A DNA stretch of 64,000 nt, from positions 29,455-93,454 of the forward strand of contig PCDI01000007.1 in assembly GCA_002778195.1 (NCBI GenBank), written 5' to 3'. The stretch's first letter is position 1, and every line of letters starts with the position of its first letter. The stretch is from Raffaelea ambrosiae. Taxonomy: Eukaryota > Ascomycota > Sordariomycetes > Ophiostomatales > Ophiostomataceae. Position numbers and translations under genes: made by a program. The notes under the pieces were generated by a model. The model ran no database searches, had not been told where the DNA came from, and worked only from the letters and a program-made list of their open reading frames with translations. Positions 36,069-47,464 of the stretch are shown here, in pieces.

Positions 36069-37003
36069 TTAGTATCCGTCCCGGTTGGAGCCACTCTCCT
36101 TGACCGTGCCGTTAGCAATGCCCAGGTGCTGCGTCATCACCTCGCCCAGCGCGCCCACATCCGTTGTCACAGACACCATGTCGAACCCTTCGGCCGCCCG
36201 CTGCCGCGCCTGCGCGCCGTTGCTGCAAAAGATGGCCGCCTTCTTGCCGTGCGTCTTGCAGGCCTTGAGGGTCTTTTGGATGGCCGCCTCATGCTCGGCC
36301 CCGCCCCGCTCGACGCCCATCTGCAGGGCCAGGTCAAAGGGCCCGATGAGCAGGACATCGAGGCCGGGCACGGCGGCGATGGCCTCGACGTTCTCGACGC
36401 CCTTGCGGGACTCGATCTGAACGGCCACGATGAGGCTGTCGTCGGCGCCGGCGTCGTGGTGAGAACCCGGCACGACGCCGGGAATGGCGTGGATGGCAAA
36501 CATGGGCCCGTAGCCGCGCGAGCCGCGGGGCGGGTACTTGCAAAAGGCGACAATCTTGGCGGCGTCTTCGGGGGTGTGGCACATGGGGGTGAGGATGCCG
36601 TGGGCACCGGCGTCGAGGGCGCGCTTGATCATCCACTCCTCGGCCCAGGGCACGCGGATGATGGGGCTGGCGCCCTCGGCGGCGACGGCATTGGCGAGTT
36701 CGTAGTAGTGGTTGTCGGCAATCAGGCCGTGCTCGGCATCCACGAGGACCCAGGAGTACTTGCCGCCCTTGTCGCCTTCTTCCGAGGTGGCGGCGGCGCG
36801 GAGGATGGTCTTGGCCACAGCAGCAGAAGGGTATCTGTAGGGGAGAAAAGCGAGGGGAGTCAGTCAAGGCTGAACAAAGAGGAGGAAACCGTCTCTCCAT
36901 CTTCTTCTCGTCCGGGGAGGGGGGCTACCCACGTGAGCCAGAAGCCGTAGGCTGTCGAGTTGGCCGGCAGCAATGCCGTTTTAAGAGCAGTGTCGAAGGG
37001 CAT
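36069..37003 (-). CDS. HpcH/HpaI-type class II aldolase
   Basis: Exons are 37003-36933 and 36834-36069, giving 278 residues; the 98-nt intron uses a GTGGGT donor and CTACAG acceptor. The join restores the family motif GFWLTYPSAAVAKTIL. Metal-dependent pyruvate-type aldolases of this family cleave or form 4-hydroxy-2-oxo acids. The protein shows VDAEHGLI, RVPWAEEWMIKRALDAGAHG, PPRGSRGYGP, the metal-ligand strand VAVQIESRKGVENVEAI and the Asp of LLIGPFDLALQMG. The last part (MVSVTTDVGALGE) is also typical. Length is normal for the family. The natural substrate cannot be told from the sequence, and neighbouring genes give no pathway hint. Confidence 0.92.
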
Positions 37004-38303
37004 TGTGAAAGTTTGTGGGAAGGAGAAGAGCCGAGGAGACTGTTGAGAGAAACTCAGAAGAGAAGCTTTGAAACAAGCCCCAGAGAGAAGAAGATGCTGG
37101 TGATTCACGAGGTGAGATTGACCAGAACAGAACTACAGGACGAGATGTCTGGGAAGCGAAGCAAAAAGACACAGGAAACAATCCCAAACGGCAAAGCGTT
37201 CGGAAGTCTCTCCACGTGGGGTAATAAACCCCGGGAACAGAAGTCTTCCCCCCATGGCGCAACGGCGCAATGATCTCGGCGATTCGCGACATCGGCGGCC
37301 GACAATAGCAAAACCCCGACTGGTGATTGGCCGAGCCTAGCCGTGCCCAGGCAAGCCCGGCAAATGGCGCGCTTTTTGTGGCCTCTAGTATAATACCGTC
37401 ACCCGTGGCAGGAGGCAACCTCCGCCGCGGGAAACTGGGTTTGCTCCTTGTTCTAGTTATTCCTCATCCTGGAAATTCCAGAACTTTGAAACCCACCTAC
37501 CGTATCGTCAGCACGGGACAGCCTTGCCCGAGAGAGCGGACGTGTTGGGCTGGACCATACAAGTTCAGAGAATCAATAGCCAACCAGTCATCCACGTCTT
37601 GCCCACTCATTCACACGTCTATGCTCACACCGAACCCAGGCAGTGCATCTTATCACGGGCTCCGTAGCCACCAAACACCACTCAACCATATGATGGCGGC
37701 CGGTTCTGAGCACCACGCAACTTGACTCCCCCCCCCAAATCAAACTATACCAACTCTACCTCCGCTTTCTTTCAAGCCACAACCTCCGCACCCTAGCCGT
37801 TCCCAGCCGCAAGACCGCCGACGCCGTCACCGACATCGGCACCCCGGATCCTGAAAACCACCCTCCGGAGTTGGTCTTCCGGCACAAATAAAGTCGACTG
37901 TCCGTGTCAAGGCAAATCTCAAAAAGACGTTTCCGGGGGAATCTGTCCATACACAGGTGATACCCGAGCACAAGGTGTGTATGGAAATAGAGAGTAACGA
38001 ACTCTGAAAGAACCACTCTTCTTTTTTTGAGAGAGTTTCCTAACCCTTTCGTATGATCTAACCCAGCATTTAACCCCCAAGGAAAAAAAGGACCTCCCTC
38101 CCCAAAACAAAAACAAATAAAATGCCGTTCACATTATCATCGGAAAACACACAAAATCACAAAATGCCACAGAATGGTGTCTACTCTTGCCTCTCTTTTG
38201 TTTTCCCCGTTTTTTTTATGGCCAGTGTAAGCCTGTATGCCCCAATGCAAAACGAGGAGTCACCGCCGGCAGTGCTCAGCAAAAATCGGAAACGCAAACA
38301 CTT
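37004..38303. other. Intergenic region between aldolase and hexokinase-like genes
   Basis: 1.3 kb with the aldolase promoter on the left and the 3' flank of the hexokinase-like gene on the right. Small open frames only. I see no RNA gene; a TGGCGCAACGG string near 37256 recalls a tRNA A box but no matching B box or cloverleaf follows. Confidence 0.5.
37324..37331 (-). promoter_or_regulatory. CCAAT box upstream of the aldolase gene
   Basis: TGATTGGC on the plus strand, i.e. GCCAATCA in the direction of the aldolase gene, 321 bp before its start codon. It fits the fungal HAP/CCAAT-binding consensus. Function is inferred from position only. Confidence 0.4.
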
Positions 38304-40520
38304 TCATGCTTCAATGACGCCCTCGCTGACCAGAGACGCGGGTACTAGAATACCAGCTCCCTTGATGCCTCCATCATGGCACGGCCTGAGAACAATGCGG
38401 ATCGGTGGCGATGAAGAGCTGCTGTAGCGTTTCGCCACGACTTCGTCAAGAAAGGTTTGGCAATCGACAAGATAGTCCTGAAAGTTTGTGATGCAGCCAC
38501 CCGTATATCCAACCACCAGTTCAAGGGGGCCATCTGGCGAGGCTGCAGCATCGCTGGGCGGCAGCTCTTCAGCACACTCCAAGAGTCCCACGACCGCCGC
38601 CGCAACAATACCTGCTCCCCGCACCTCGATGGCCTTTGCGATGTGGTAGAGCGCTTCGGCAATATCCTTCGTCCATTGGAACGGTTTGTGCGCAACTTCC
38701 GCGCTATCGCCATTGCTGCTGCTGAGCTTCCTGAGCTTGGCAGCCCGTGCTTCTCCGTTCTGAAGCCCGTTGGGCTTGCCGTTGATTTCCTCCTCCACCG
38801 GGAACTCGGTTTCGAGCATGGCAAGCAACGACTTGTCTCCACCTGGGCGGTAGTTGCTGAGGAAAGTGGTGTTGTGTGGCTCAAAGCGCCGAAAGAATTT
38901 GGGGGGTATGCTGCCCTTGTCCAGTCCCAGCGTGTTCGTCATGTAGTCGATCAGCATGATGCGACCGAGCTCACCCAGATACCGCCCTGCGGTCATGTAC
39001 TCGAGCGGCTGGAAGCCAGGGGATTCGACCACGGCGCTGAGCTGGTCGTCCCACGAGCTGATCAGGTTCACGGCCCGCATTGCCGGTGCCGATCCGTTGA
39101 TGCTCCATTCGGTGTTGACGGCAATTTTGGTCCTGTCATCGCCCTTCTCCTCGCCGGGTAGGACGTTGACTTGCTTCGGCCGCTTGGACGAGTGCAGGGT
39201 GCCGCTCTTCATCATCAGAGTGGCGTTGCAGCCGGTGCCGCAGATGAGGCCCATGGCGGCCTTTTGCAACGCGTGTGTCGGGGTCTCGTACACAAACGAG
39301 ATCAGGGTAGCCACAGAGTCGTTGGCGATGGCGGCGATTTTGATGGACGGTATGGCTTCCTTGCTTTCGCGGCGGGCCATTTCGTAACCCTCCACTAGGT
39401 GAGAACCCAAGTCCAATTTGGATGTCATAGCAAAACCCTTGCCCATAGACATGAGCTTGGCTTCGGACAGCGACTCCTGCTCCATGGGGAAGCTAAATGT
39501 CACGCCCATGGGCAGCGGTACGTCCCGTGGGAGGCCGAGGCTGGCGCATCCTTCGCGCACAACTGACGCAATCCGGCCGCCGATCCAGGCAAACAAGCTT
39601 TCGGCATTTTCGCTCTTCAGATGCTCGTGAATGGGCCAGCTGTGCTCGTGCAGACGTCGCAGGCACGGTGACTCCGGGGCGCTCGACTGGTCTTGCGTGT
39701 CTGGGGCGTCTGCTGCGTCGGGCTGCTTAGTCTCTGGTTTGCTGCCGGCTGATGGCTCAGGTTCCACAGTCCTGGCCCCTGGTACCGATGACGTTGACGC
39801 TGCGTCGGCAGTGCCATTTGCTGGTGGCTCTTTGCTGGCAGCGCTGTCGGTGTTGTCGGGCAAGAGCTCAATAAAGCCAACACGAAGGTTTGTTCCACCA
39901 CTGCGGCAAGTCAGGATCCACCCGCTTTCCGAAAGCAACAAAGCTAGAGCTAGCCTTTGTGATATGGATTAAAAAAAAAGGGCAATGAACTCACATGTCA
40001 ATAGCAAGGTAGCTGTAGATATTATGCGCAACGTTACATGAAAAGGTCAGCAGGAGCACGACACAACCGCAAACAGGCCCAAACCGCGAAACAATGGAGC
40101 CACGAAGCACACAAAAACGAGGAATTTTTGGAAAAAGAAGGAGCAAAACAGGAATTTGAGGGGGGGCAGGGGAGCAGGGTGATAGCCCATGCATAGTTGG
40201 GCGAGTGGTAGGTTGAGTCGGGCGAGCAGTCGGCCAGCCGGCCTAGTTCAGCCCCGACTGGGCCAGCCTGCATAGCACGCACTCTGCAGTAGGCTGCAGA
40301 CGGCGGTCACTTACCGGCCTTGGTTTTTCCTCTTCTTGGAGGGCAGCAGGATAGACTCGGATATGGGCGTGGGTAGGAACTGGTCCATGGATTCGGCGGC
40401 CAGATGCGTGAACGTGGTGGCAAACTCGCGGGAGAGATCACACACCCGGTCGCTGTCGACATGTAAGGGCTGCAGGAAGTCGGCAACAGCCGGTGTGGGG
40501 TGCAAAGGTTTGGCGTCCAT
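38304..40520 (-). CDS. Hexokinase-family protein with divergent active-site motif
   Basis: Exons are 40520-40315, 40012-39995 (18 nt) and 39900-38304, giving 606 residues. The microexon joins exactly to give YLAIDIGGTNLRVGF, the family's phosphate-binding motif. Other hexokinase features: FSFP near 210, IANDSVATLISF with the catalytic-type Asn-Asp near 267, GLICGTGCNAT near 294, NTEWSING near 336, and the C-terminal LVVGYTGGCI. The usual TKGF loop reads MGKGF, so the substrate-contacting Thr is Gly, and acidic/Ala-rich inserts occur near residues 85-145 and 470-490. At about 600 residues it is longer than standard fungal hexokinases (480-500). It may be a regulatory, atypical hexokinase like the HxkC/XprF class of aspergilli, or a kinase with altered sugar preference. 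Confidence 0.88.
39995..40012 (-). other. 18-nt microexon of the hexokinase-like gene
   Basis: The exon lies between introns 40013-40314 (GTAAGT...CTACAG, 302 nt) and 39901-39994 (GTGAGT...CCGCAG, 94 nt). It supplies the last base of an Arg codon, then Tyr-Leu-Ala-Ile-Asp and two bases of Ile. Without it the frame continues but the conserved strand leading into the GGTN loop is lost. Confidence 0.88.
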
Positions 40521-42130
40521 GGCGAGGCTCGTTCAGATAGGAGAGAATCGGGTGGCGAGCGGATAGCAAGAGGGACGGTAGGGAAGGGGTAGGGAGAAGG
40601 AGGGTGCGAGATAGAGATAGAACAATACAAAGAGAGGGGGGGGAGGGGGCAGCAGATGGGAAAGCAGGAAAGGGCACTGCAGATAGGAAAGTTGCAAAAT
40701 GAGGAGGAGAGTCGGGATGGGAGAAGTTGGAGGTTGGAGATGGAGGTTGGAGATGGCCAACAAGATTGCCAACAAGCCAAGAGAGATAGAGTAGATATAA
40801 GCCGGGAAACAAACAAGCAAGTGGTAAAATAGGAAACGAATAGGAAACAAATGGAAGACAAACAGAAATAGAGAAGGATCCTGGTCGGCGCAACAGGCGG
40901 TTTTTTTTATTGCGTGTCCCGTCCGCGCAGGCGTTTCTTGTCCTTGCCAATGCTTCGGGCGCGGGTGGTTCGTGACAACCTGGGTTCAGCCGGTCCTGTG
41001 GCCTAGCAAGCCATGGTCGACGGCGGGAAGGGAGAGGACGTTTGCAAGGATGCCTCTGGCAGGCGGACTTCTGCAGGCCGGCAAGTGAGAGGCAAGGTAA
41101 CGCGGGTGCCGGGCAGGAGGATGCAGGAGTGCAGATGACAAGCAGAGCAGGGTGAGGGGCGGTGGCGGCCACGGAGGGACAGAGGTGACAGGCGAGAGGA
41201 CAGAAAGGCGAGCGAGTTGTGACAAGGAAGCGAGCACGTAGCAGACGAGCCGGGCGGGACAAGAGAGAAAAGGGACAGAAGCGGAAAAAAAGGGCTGAGC
41301 CCAAAAAGAAGGTGGAAAATGGAAATATCAGACGAGATCTCAGTCGCGCCCAAAGCCTTTAAAAGAGAGACGGTGCCTAGCTGGGAAGGAACGATGACTG
41401 TCTGGTCGGGTCGCTCTTTCCCCCCTTGGACTCTGTAAGAAGGAACGAACTACATAACCAGTAGGAGCAGGGAAACGGTCAGGCCCAGAGCTCTTCGACA
41501 CTTGGAACGAGGGGCCTGGAGGGGAGCCTAGGCCCAGAGAGGGGCCTACAGGCGAGCATCAGAGAGAGCTCACGTGCCCCCCGCGCCTGCCGCCTTCTGG
41601 AGCTTCGCCCAAGAATAGAAATAAGGAAAATAAGGATTCCATTAGCTGGCTGGATGGCGAGCCATTTCGCCATCCCGACTGCGGGCGGCGGCATTTTTAC
41701 ACTGTAACTAAGTTTTAATCTGCCAGAACAAACAAGCCCAAAGCGACAGAAACCACGGCTCCTTTTTTTTTTAATTGTTTCTGGACTCGCGGAACTGCAC
41801 CTCCCCGCGGTCGGAACTTTTTCCCAACCTTTTTTTTAATACAGCAACTAGTTTGCTTGTCTCTCCTTGTCTCCCTGGCTCATATTATTACTGCCTAAAC
41901 ACAAGCAGAGGCAATTTGCGTGGTTACGCGTTTCTTGGCGCTCTCCATCGTCTCTTCTTCTGGCTCTCTCCTCTTTGCATTCGGCTCTTCTCGCATATAA
42001 CGAATTCACGCATACACTATACAAATCTTTCGATCTTTCGCCCGGCCGTTCGTTTCGACTTCCACCCCGTCCCTAGAGCTACACCCCCCTTCGAAGCTAC
42101 TTCCTACACACACACCCCCCCTTTGCCGCA
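40521..42130. other. Divergent intergenic region, 1.6 kb
   Basis: The region separates the divergent hexokinase-like and GILT genes and should contain both promoters. The left half (40560-40860) is purine-rich on the plus strand with a GGTTGGAGATGGA short repeat near 40725-40755. The right half is pyrimidine-rich towards the GILT start, typical of fungal leaders. No gene is supported. Confidence 0.55.
41994..42002 (+). promoter_or_regulatory. Possible TATA element of the GILT gene
   Basis: CATATAACG lies about 130 bp before the ATG, just after a CT-rich tract and before an AT-rich segment with CACTATACAAATC. Position and sequence fit a fungal core promoter, but this is weak evidence. Confidence 0.3.
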
Positions 42131-43188
42131 ATGGACGAGAAGCAGGTGCTTGCGGATGCAGGCGGGCTGTGCTGCGCACCGCCGCCGCCGCCTCGGCGCC
42201 GACACCGGCTCAGGCGCCTGGCCGTCGGCATCACGCTCCTCGGCATCGCATCGCTCACCTTTGTGGCGCCTCAGCTGTTCCCGACGGTAGCATCACGATG
42301 GAGAGGCTTGGGCAAGGTCGGCGGCGCGCTTAGGGAGACCATACCAGATCAGGCCGACGCGCAGTGGATGCCGGTGCATGCCAGCAGCGAGCTGGTGCCG
42401 CTGGAGGCGCACATCATGAGCAAGTGCCCCGATGCTCGGGTACGTACCTCTTCTGCTAGTTCCGTCCAGGCAGCCAGGTCTCGAGCTGCCTGGTAGCACG
42501 GGAGCTGACGTGGGTGCTGACCACCGCTAGGATTGCCTGCGTGACCTGGTGCTGCCGACCATGCAGCAGGTCTATCAGAAGGTCAACTTTACGCTGTCGT
42601 ACATTGGGAAGTGAGTGGCATTCGAAGCGAGCGCCGGAGACAGCACGCCCCCGAATAAACAGACAAGCACCCAAGGACAATTGCTGACAATGGTTAGACC
42701 GTCGCTCGATGGCGGTGTTGAATGCATGCATGGACCTGCCGAGTGTACGTACAGTGGAAGCCATTCTAGGCCATCGAAACTACCACCCTGCTAACTTGTC
42801 CCCTCCAGGCATGGGCAACATCCTCGAACTCTGCGCGGCGCAGCTATACCCCGACCCCAAAATCTACCTCGGCTTCACCATGTGCCTTAGCTTCGAATAC
42901 CCGGCTATCCCCAACCGCAGCCTGGTCGAAGAGTGCGCCCTCGAACATGCGATCGACATTGAGGCGCTCAACAAGTGCGCCGCCCAGGACGACGGCGAGT
43001 TTGCCATGAACCTGCTGAAGCACAGCATCCAGCGCAGCGCCGACGCGGGCGTGATCAAGAGCTGCACGGTGCGCCTGGATGAGACGGTGTATTGCATCCG
43101 CGACGGCGGCAAGTGGAAGGACTGCCCGGCCGGACCGGGGGTTAACGACCTCATCCTGGCGGTGGAGAAGCTGTACCGGCAGCGGTAG
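42131..43188 (+). CDS. GILT-family thiol reductase, membrane-anchored
   Basis: Four exons (42131-42439, 42531-42610, 42698-42744, 42809-43188) give 271 residues; donors are GTACGT, GTGAGT and GTACGT. A single hydrophobic segment at about 30-48 (AVGITLLGIASLTFVAP) after a basic RRRHRLRR stretch suggests a signal anchor with the rest in the secretory lumen or vacuole. The thioredoxin-like domain opens with HIMSKCPDARDCL, the fungal form of the GILT cysteine motif, and exon 3 to 4 rebuilds the family signature CMHGPAECMGN. Further Cys follow (FTMCLSFEYP, EECALEHAID, LNKCAAQD). GILT proteins reduce disulfides at low pH; the substrate in fungi is unknown. The gene converges on DcpS with 295 bp between stop codons. 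Confidence 0.93.
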
Positions 43189-43483
43189 GGGAGAGGATGA
43201 GTCGGGTCGGGTGGAGAAACATGGGATCATACTCCAAGAGAGAGACAGAGAGAGGAAGAGGAGGGGGGAGAGGGGGGGGGGGGGAGAGATCGTCATAGAC
43301 AGATAATGAGGTGGTTTTGTGTTCGTGCATTGGTTTTGTTTTGGGGGTTCCTGTTCTTCATGGCTTTTTTTGGGGGCGATTCACAACTGCTCTTGAGTTT
43401 TTTGGCTTTGTTGTGTGAATTATTGGTTGCATTCCCATATCCCTTTTCTTTCTTTTTCTTTTTTCTGGCTCTTTTGCTGTTCA

Positions 43484-44639
43484 TTATACCGAGTCTTTTG
43501 CATCTTTTGCATCTCGTTCTGGTACGGCTTCTTTGGCTTCGTTTTCTTCATGCGCGGCCTTCTCCTTGAGCGGTCCAAACACGGCCGCCCATAGCTCGCT
43601 CGCCTCCCCTAGTGTATAGCTCAATGACACCGAGTCCATGCCCGTCGTCTTGTCGTCTCCCGCTTCTGGGATTTTCATGCTCTCCAGCTGCTCAATCAGA
43701 CTCTCCAGCCCAATGGCCTTGCCCGTCGCCTGCGTCGCGCCGGCCTCGAGCTGCACATGCACGATATGGATGTGGAAATGGTAGTATGTCGGCTGGTAGT
43801 GCACGTACAGCTTGAGCTGGTCGGGTTCGAGGGCCGCCGCAGCGGAGGAGTAGACCTGGGTGGTGGCCGCGATCAGCTGGGCCCGCATGTGCCGCAGCCA
43901 GGGCACGTCGGCCTTGCGCAGGTCGCGCAGGCTCCAGAGGTCGCGCCGCTCGACGATGCCCAGCAGGTGCAGCGCCTCGACCGTGTGGCGGTCCCAGTTG
44001 AGGTCTGGCAGCAGCAGGAACCCTTCGGGGTTCGGCTGGTCCGGGTTCCAGGGTGTGCGATAAATCACGTCCTCGACCTCCTTGCGGCCCTCGATGATGT
44101 TGAAGACCCAGTTGAGCCGGCCGGCGTCGCGCTGGGCCTGGGCGAACGGTCGGACATGGTCGCGGTAGATGGCGGGCGTCTCGGTGACGAAGCGGACGCC
44201 CTGGCGGCTGTACTTCTTGACGTGCTGGGGCGTGCAGGGCCAGATGAGGTTGATCTTGAGGTCGGCCGCAGATGCGGTCGTGTCTGCTTCTGTATGACCA
44301 TCATGGCCGCTGTTGGCCATGTACCAAAAGTAGATGTCGTTGGCGCCGAGGTTCTTGATGGTCCGCAGATTGGCCGCCACCGACCCGAGGTACTCGGGCG
44401 CGGTTGGGAACGGAGCCCTCTCCAGAACGAGGAGCGCCGGCTTGTCCTCGACAGTGCCGTAGAGCGAGGTACGACGACCAGCTTGGTCTGCCCAGGGCAG
44501 GGTTAGAAGACGATACCCGAAGAGACAAAGGGATAGGATAGGCTTGGCTCCTGTGACAAAATACACACATACCTTGGTTCAGAGTCCGCTCATATTTGAA
44601 TTTGGGCACGAGCGCCTCCGCAGATTTGGAGTCTGCCAT
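43484..44639 (-). CDS. Scavenger mRNA decapping enzyme DcpS (HIT family)
   Basis: Hydrolyses the m7GpppN cap left after 3'-5' mRNA decay. Exons are 44639-44573 and 44487-43484, giving 356 residues; the 85-nt intron has a GTATGT donor, a CTAAC branch site and a GGGCAG acceptor. The join gives ERTLNQ|DQAGRRTSLYGTV, standard for the family. The N-terminal dimer/cap-binding domain contains DIYFWYMA and the C-terminal part WVFNIIEGRKEVEDVIYRT and FLLLPDLNWD. The catalytic histidine triad is intact as HFHIHIVH near residue 270. The tail is charged (EENEAKEAVPERDAKD). Confidence 0.95.
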
Positions 44640-45278
44640 TGTTCAACCCGGTGCTAGTGAAATGGTGAAGCGGGTTGATCTAAGAGCCTTGCCCATGGAG
44701 GGAATGTAGTGAGGAGCTAGGAGGAGCTTGCCTTACGAACCCCCACCAACTTTTTTGTATGCACCCCGCATTGGCACTTAGTTAGCTGTCTGTTAGTTAC
44801 ACCAGAGCCTCCATCAATCAAAAGACGCAACTGAACGATGTTCCAAGGTAAAAAAAAGCAAAAGCAAAAAAACGCACTAAATCTTCTTCTATTTGAAGGA
44901 CATGCCGTTGTTGTGGCAGTGTTAAAGCCCTGGAGCTCTGTGGGCTCCCTTCCGTGCCAAAAGTCTAGAGACATTGTGTTGTGTCATCTTTCTTCCCGCG
45001 TACTAAAGCTGTGGAATCGTCACTTTCTCCTCGTGAGAAGGACATGCTGGCGCGCCATACCGAACACAATACAGATCGAGTAGTTGTCGAATGCAAACAT
45101 ACACTTATTCTAGAACAAATAAAGAACGCTCCTGTCATCGCTCATCTATACTTCCTCTCCCCGTCTACTCCAACATTCCTATCTCTACCGGGTCTATGAG
45201 TGTCTTGCACTCTAGGATATTCTCGTAGTCTCTTCTTCTTTCCAGGAGCCATGTGTTCCTCTGCATACCCTCTTCTTT
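44640..45278. other. Intergenic region between DcpS and HIS2
   Basis: 639 bases that should hold the DcpS promoter and the HIS2 3' end. No other gene or repeat is evident. Confidence 0.5.
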
Positions 45279-46411
45279 TTATTTCGCATCTCCGTTCGTC
45301 GCCTTGGACACGTCGTTGTCCGGCCGCAGACTCGCCCCAAACTCGTCCAACGAAACAGCCGTCTCTGTGAGGACACCCGTCTTCTCCCCTGGCGCTGGCG
45401 AGGCGGCCGGCGTCCGTGTGAACGTCCACACCTCCTTCACGCCCAGGCTCTCCAGGTACGCCAGCCCCCGCCGGTAGTTCGTCGCCACATGGCCCGTCCC
45501 GTGGCTGTCGTCCGACATGGTGAACCGGCCGCCCAGCCGCAGCCACGCCTCGGCAATCGGCCGCGCCGGGTACGGCTCGGCCAGGCCCTTGCGCAGGGCC
45601 GCCGTGTTGCACTCGAGCCAGCCGCCATACGACGCGACAAACGCGAGGTTGCGCAGGATCTTGGGCCATACCGCGCCGCCCCAGGCCGTCTGCATGTTGC
45701 GCGCCGGGTCGACGCTCAGCAGCCGGACGAGATCAAAGTGGCCGACGACGCGCGGGCGGAGCGCCTGGAGCATGTCGAGCTGCTGGTCATAGTAGTCGAG
45801 GTAGAGGTAGCGTTCTCGGTCATTGTCGTCGTCATCCGCGGTCGTCCCGCTGGTGGCAAAGGTGTGCTCGGCCTTGGCCTTGGCGACCGCTTCTTCCACC
45901 CCCCGGGCGTACTCGGCCTTGTCGTAGTCCAAGGGCACACCGTTCGCCCCCACATGATGCACCGATCCCATAAAGTAGTCCATCTCCGGGTGCGCAAAGT
46001 GCTTCTGGACGCGGACGCCGTCATCGGCGGCACCGCGGATCCACTCGGTCTCGAAGCCGACCAGAATGTGGATGCGGTCGCCGTACGCCTCGCGCAGGCG
46101 GAGGGCTTCCTTGACGTAGGCCTCGTATGTGGTCATCAGGCCATCCAGGACCTCCCGGGGCTCACCTTCCTGGGGGAGGAGGGGGAGGGGGGGGTTGTTA
46201 ATAGGAACAACGCTCATGTCGGAGAATGCGAGAGAGAACGCAAAACACCTACCTCCTCTGGGTACAAGTCTTCGGTGTGAACACGAGGCATGTGCTCGGT
46301 CAGGCCAATGGTACGGAAGCCGAGGGCGATGGCGCGCTGGATGACTTCTTCGAGCTGGTCGACGGCATGGCCGCAGAATTGGCCCGAGTGGGAATGCATG
46401 GTGAATGCCAT
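45279..46411 (-). CDS. HIS2: Histidinol-phosphatase (PHP type)
   Basis: Removes phosphate from histidinol phosphate, the eighth step of histidine synthesis. Exons are 46411-46253 and 46169-45279, giving 349 residues; the 83-nt intron has a GTAGGT donor and CCCCCAG acceptor and joins DLYPEE to EGEPREV in phase 0. PHP-domain metal ligands are all present: His-x-His at MHSHSG, GLTEHMPR, the Glu of VGFETEW, His of GSVHHV, His of VVGHFDLVRL, and the Asp/His pair of MSDDSHG. It is slightly longer than yeast His2 (335) because of an acid insert (TTADDDDNDRE) and a Pro/Ala-rich stretch near the C-terminus. Confidence 0.95.
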
Positions 46412-47464
46412 AGTTGCGGATAAGAAGGCCAGACTGCCCTGGCGGGGAGGGCAGACGAATGAGAGTGTCTATGCGAAAATTGGTCGTGTCCAGGCGTGTA
46501 GAGGCCGAGAAGATATTCTCAAGGAGTAACCGGGTGTGTCGTGCTTGTTGTTTTGCTTCCCGTTAAGGAGCAAATTGTGTCGACGATATATCGAGTCATT
46601 GTTTGTCGTAGTTTTGGGACCGACGTATTCGTCAAGTACGGAAATATTTACTATCAACCAACTAGCTCAATTATTATTCGCAGTCCAAAAGCAGAAGGGG
46701 TCGCCCTAACCAACTTTTTTTCCCGAAAAAGTCCCTCGCACGAATCGGCACACGGCCATTCGTCACGTTTGCGGGCCGCTCGCCTGGAGACAAAGATACG
46801 GAGCAGCCCGCTCTCCTGGCCAACAAAACGGCACAAAACGGGGGCGACAAAAATCCCAAAAAATCGAAGGCGTCGGTACTATTTAAAGACAGATCCTTGT
46901 GTAAGGGGTCGTAGTTGCCTGCCTTTGAAAGACACAATGCGGCTCTGTCAAACTAAAGCATGCGGGGTTCAATTGTATGGTAATGTGAATGTGAAGAAAA
47001 GATGAAATAAGAAAGTTTTCAACTGCGAGATAACTCCCTGTGTCCTCTCTATGCATGCCGTCTTTTCTCTATCTCCAATCCACACTGAAGCAAAGAGCTT
47101 CTCTTCTTCTTTTCTTCTCCTGTCCAAGATTCTGTTTAACAGATCGATCATACTCCATGGCAATGCATAAAAACAGCCAACTCCTTTACAAGATAGGAAC
47201 AAAAAGAGCAAACATAAAGATATATAAATAAAAACATGCCAAAGCACAAAAGCAACGCAAAAAATGTGTTTGTCCTTCGTTATCATCCGAGAAAAAAAAA
47301 GGTTATGCCCAGACATAGGAAATTAGAAATCGAAGGTCGGAGTGGGTGATCGTCGACAAAAAATGGCAATCGCATGCCCAAAAGAGAAGAAAGAAAGAAA
47401 AAAATTAACCAGACCACTCACACTCTCACCATGGGTATAACTTCGAGCAGGCATGCCCGCAATC
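46412..47464. other. Intergenic region between HIS2 and the next minus-strand gene
   Basis: About 1.05 kb, AT-rich compared with flanks. It holds the HIS2 promoter and the 3' end of the gene at 47465-48844. I see no gene or RNA. Confidence 0.5.

Noticed and set aside
37250..37320. TGGCGCAACGG resembling a tRNA A box
   Set aside because: No B box follows at a suitable distance and no acceptor stem pairs.
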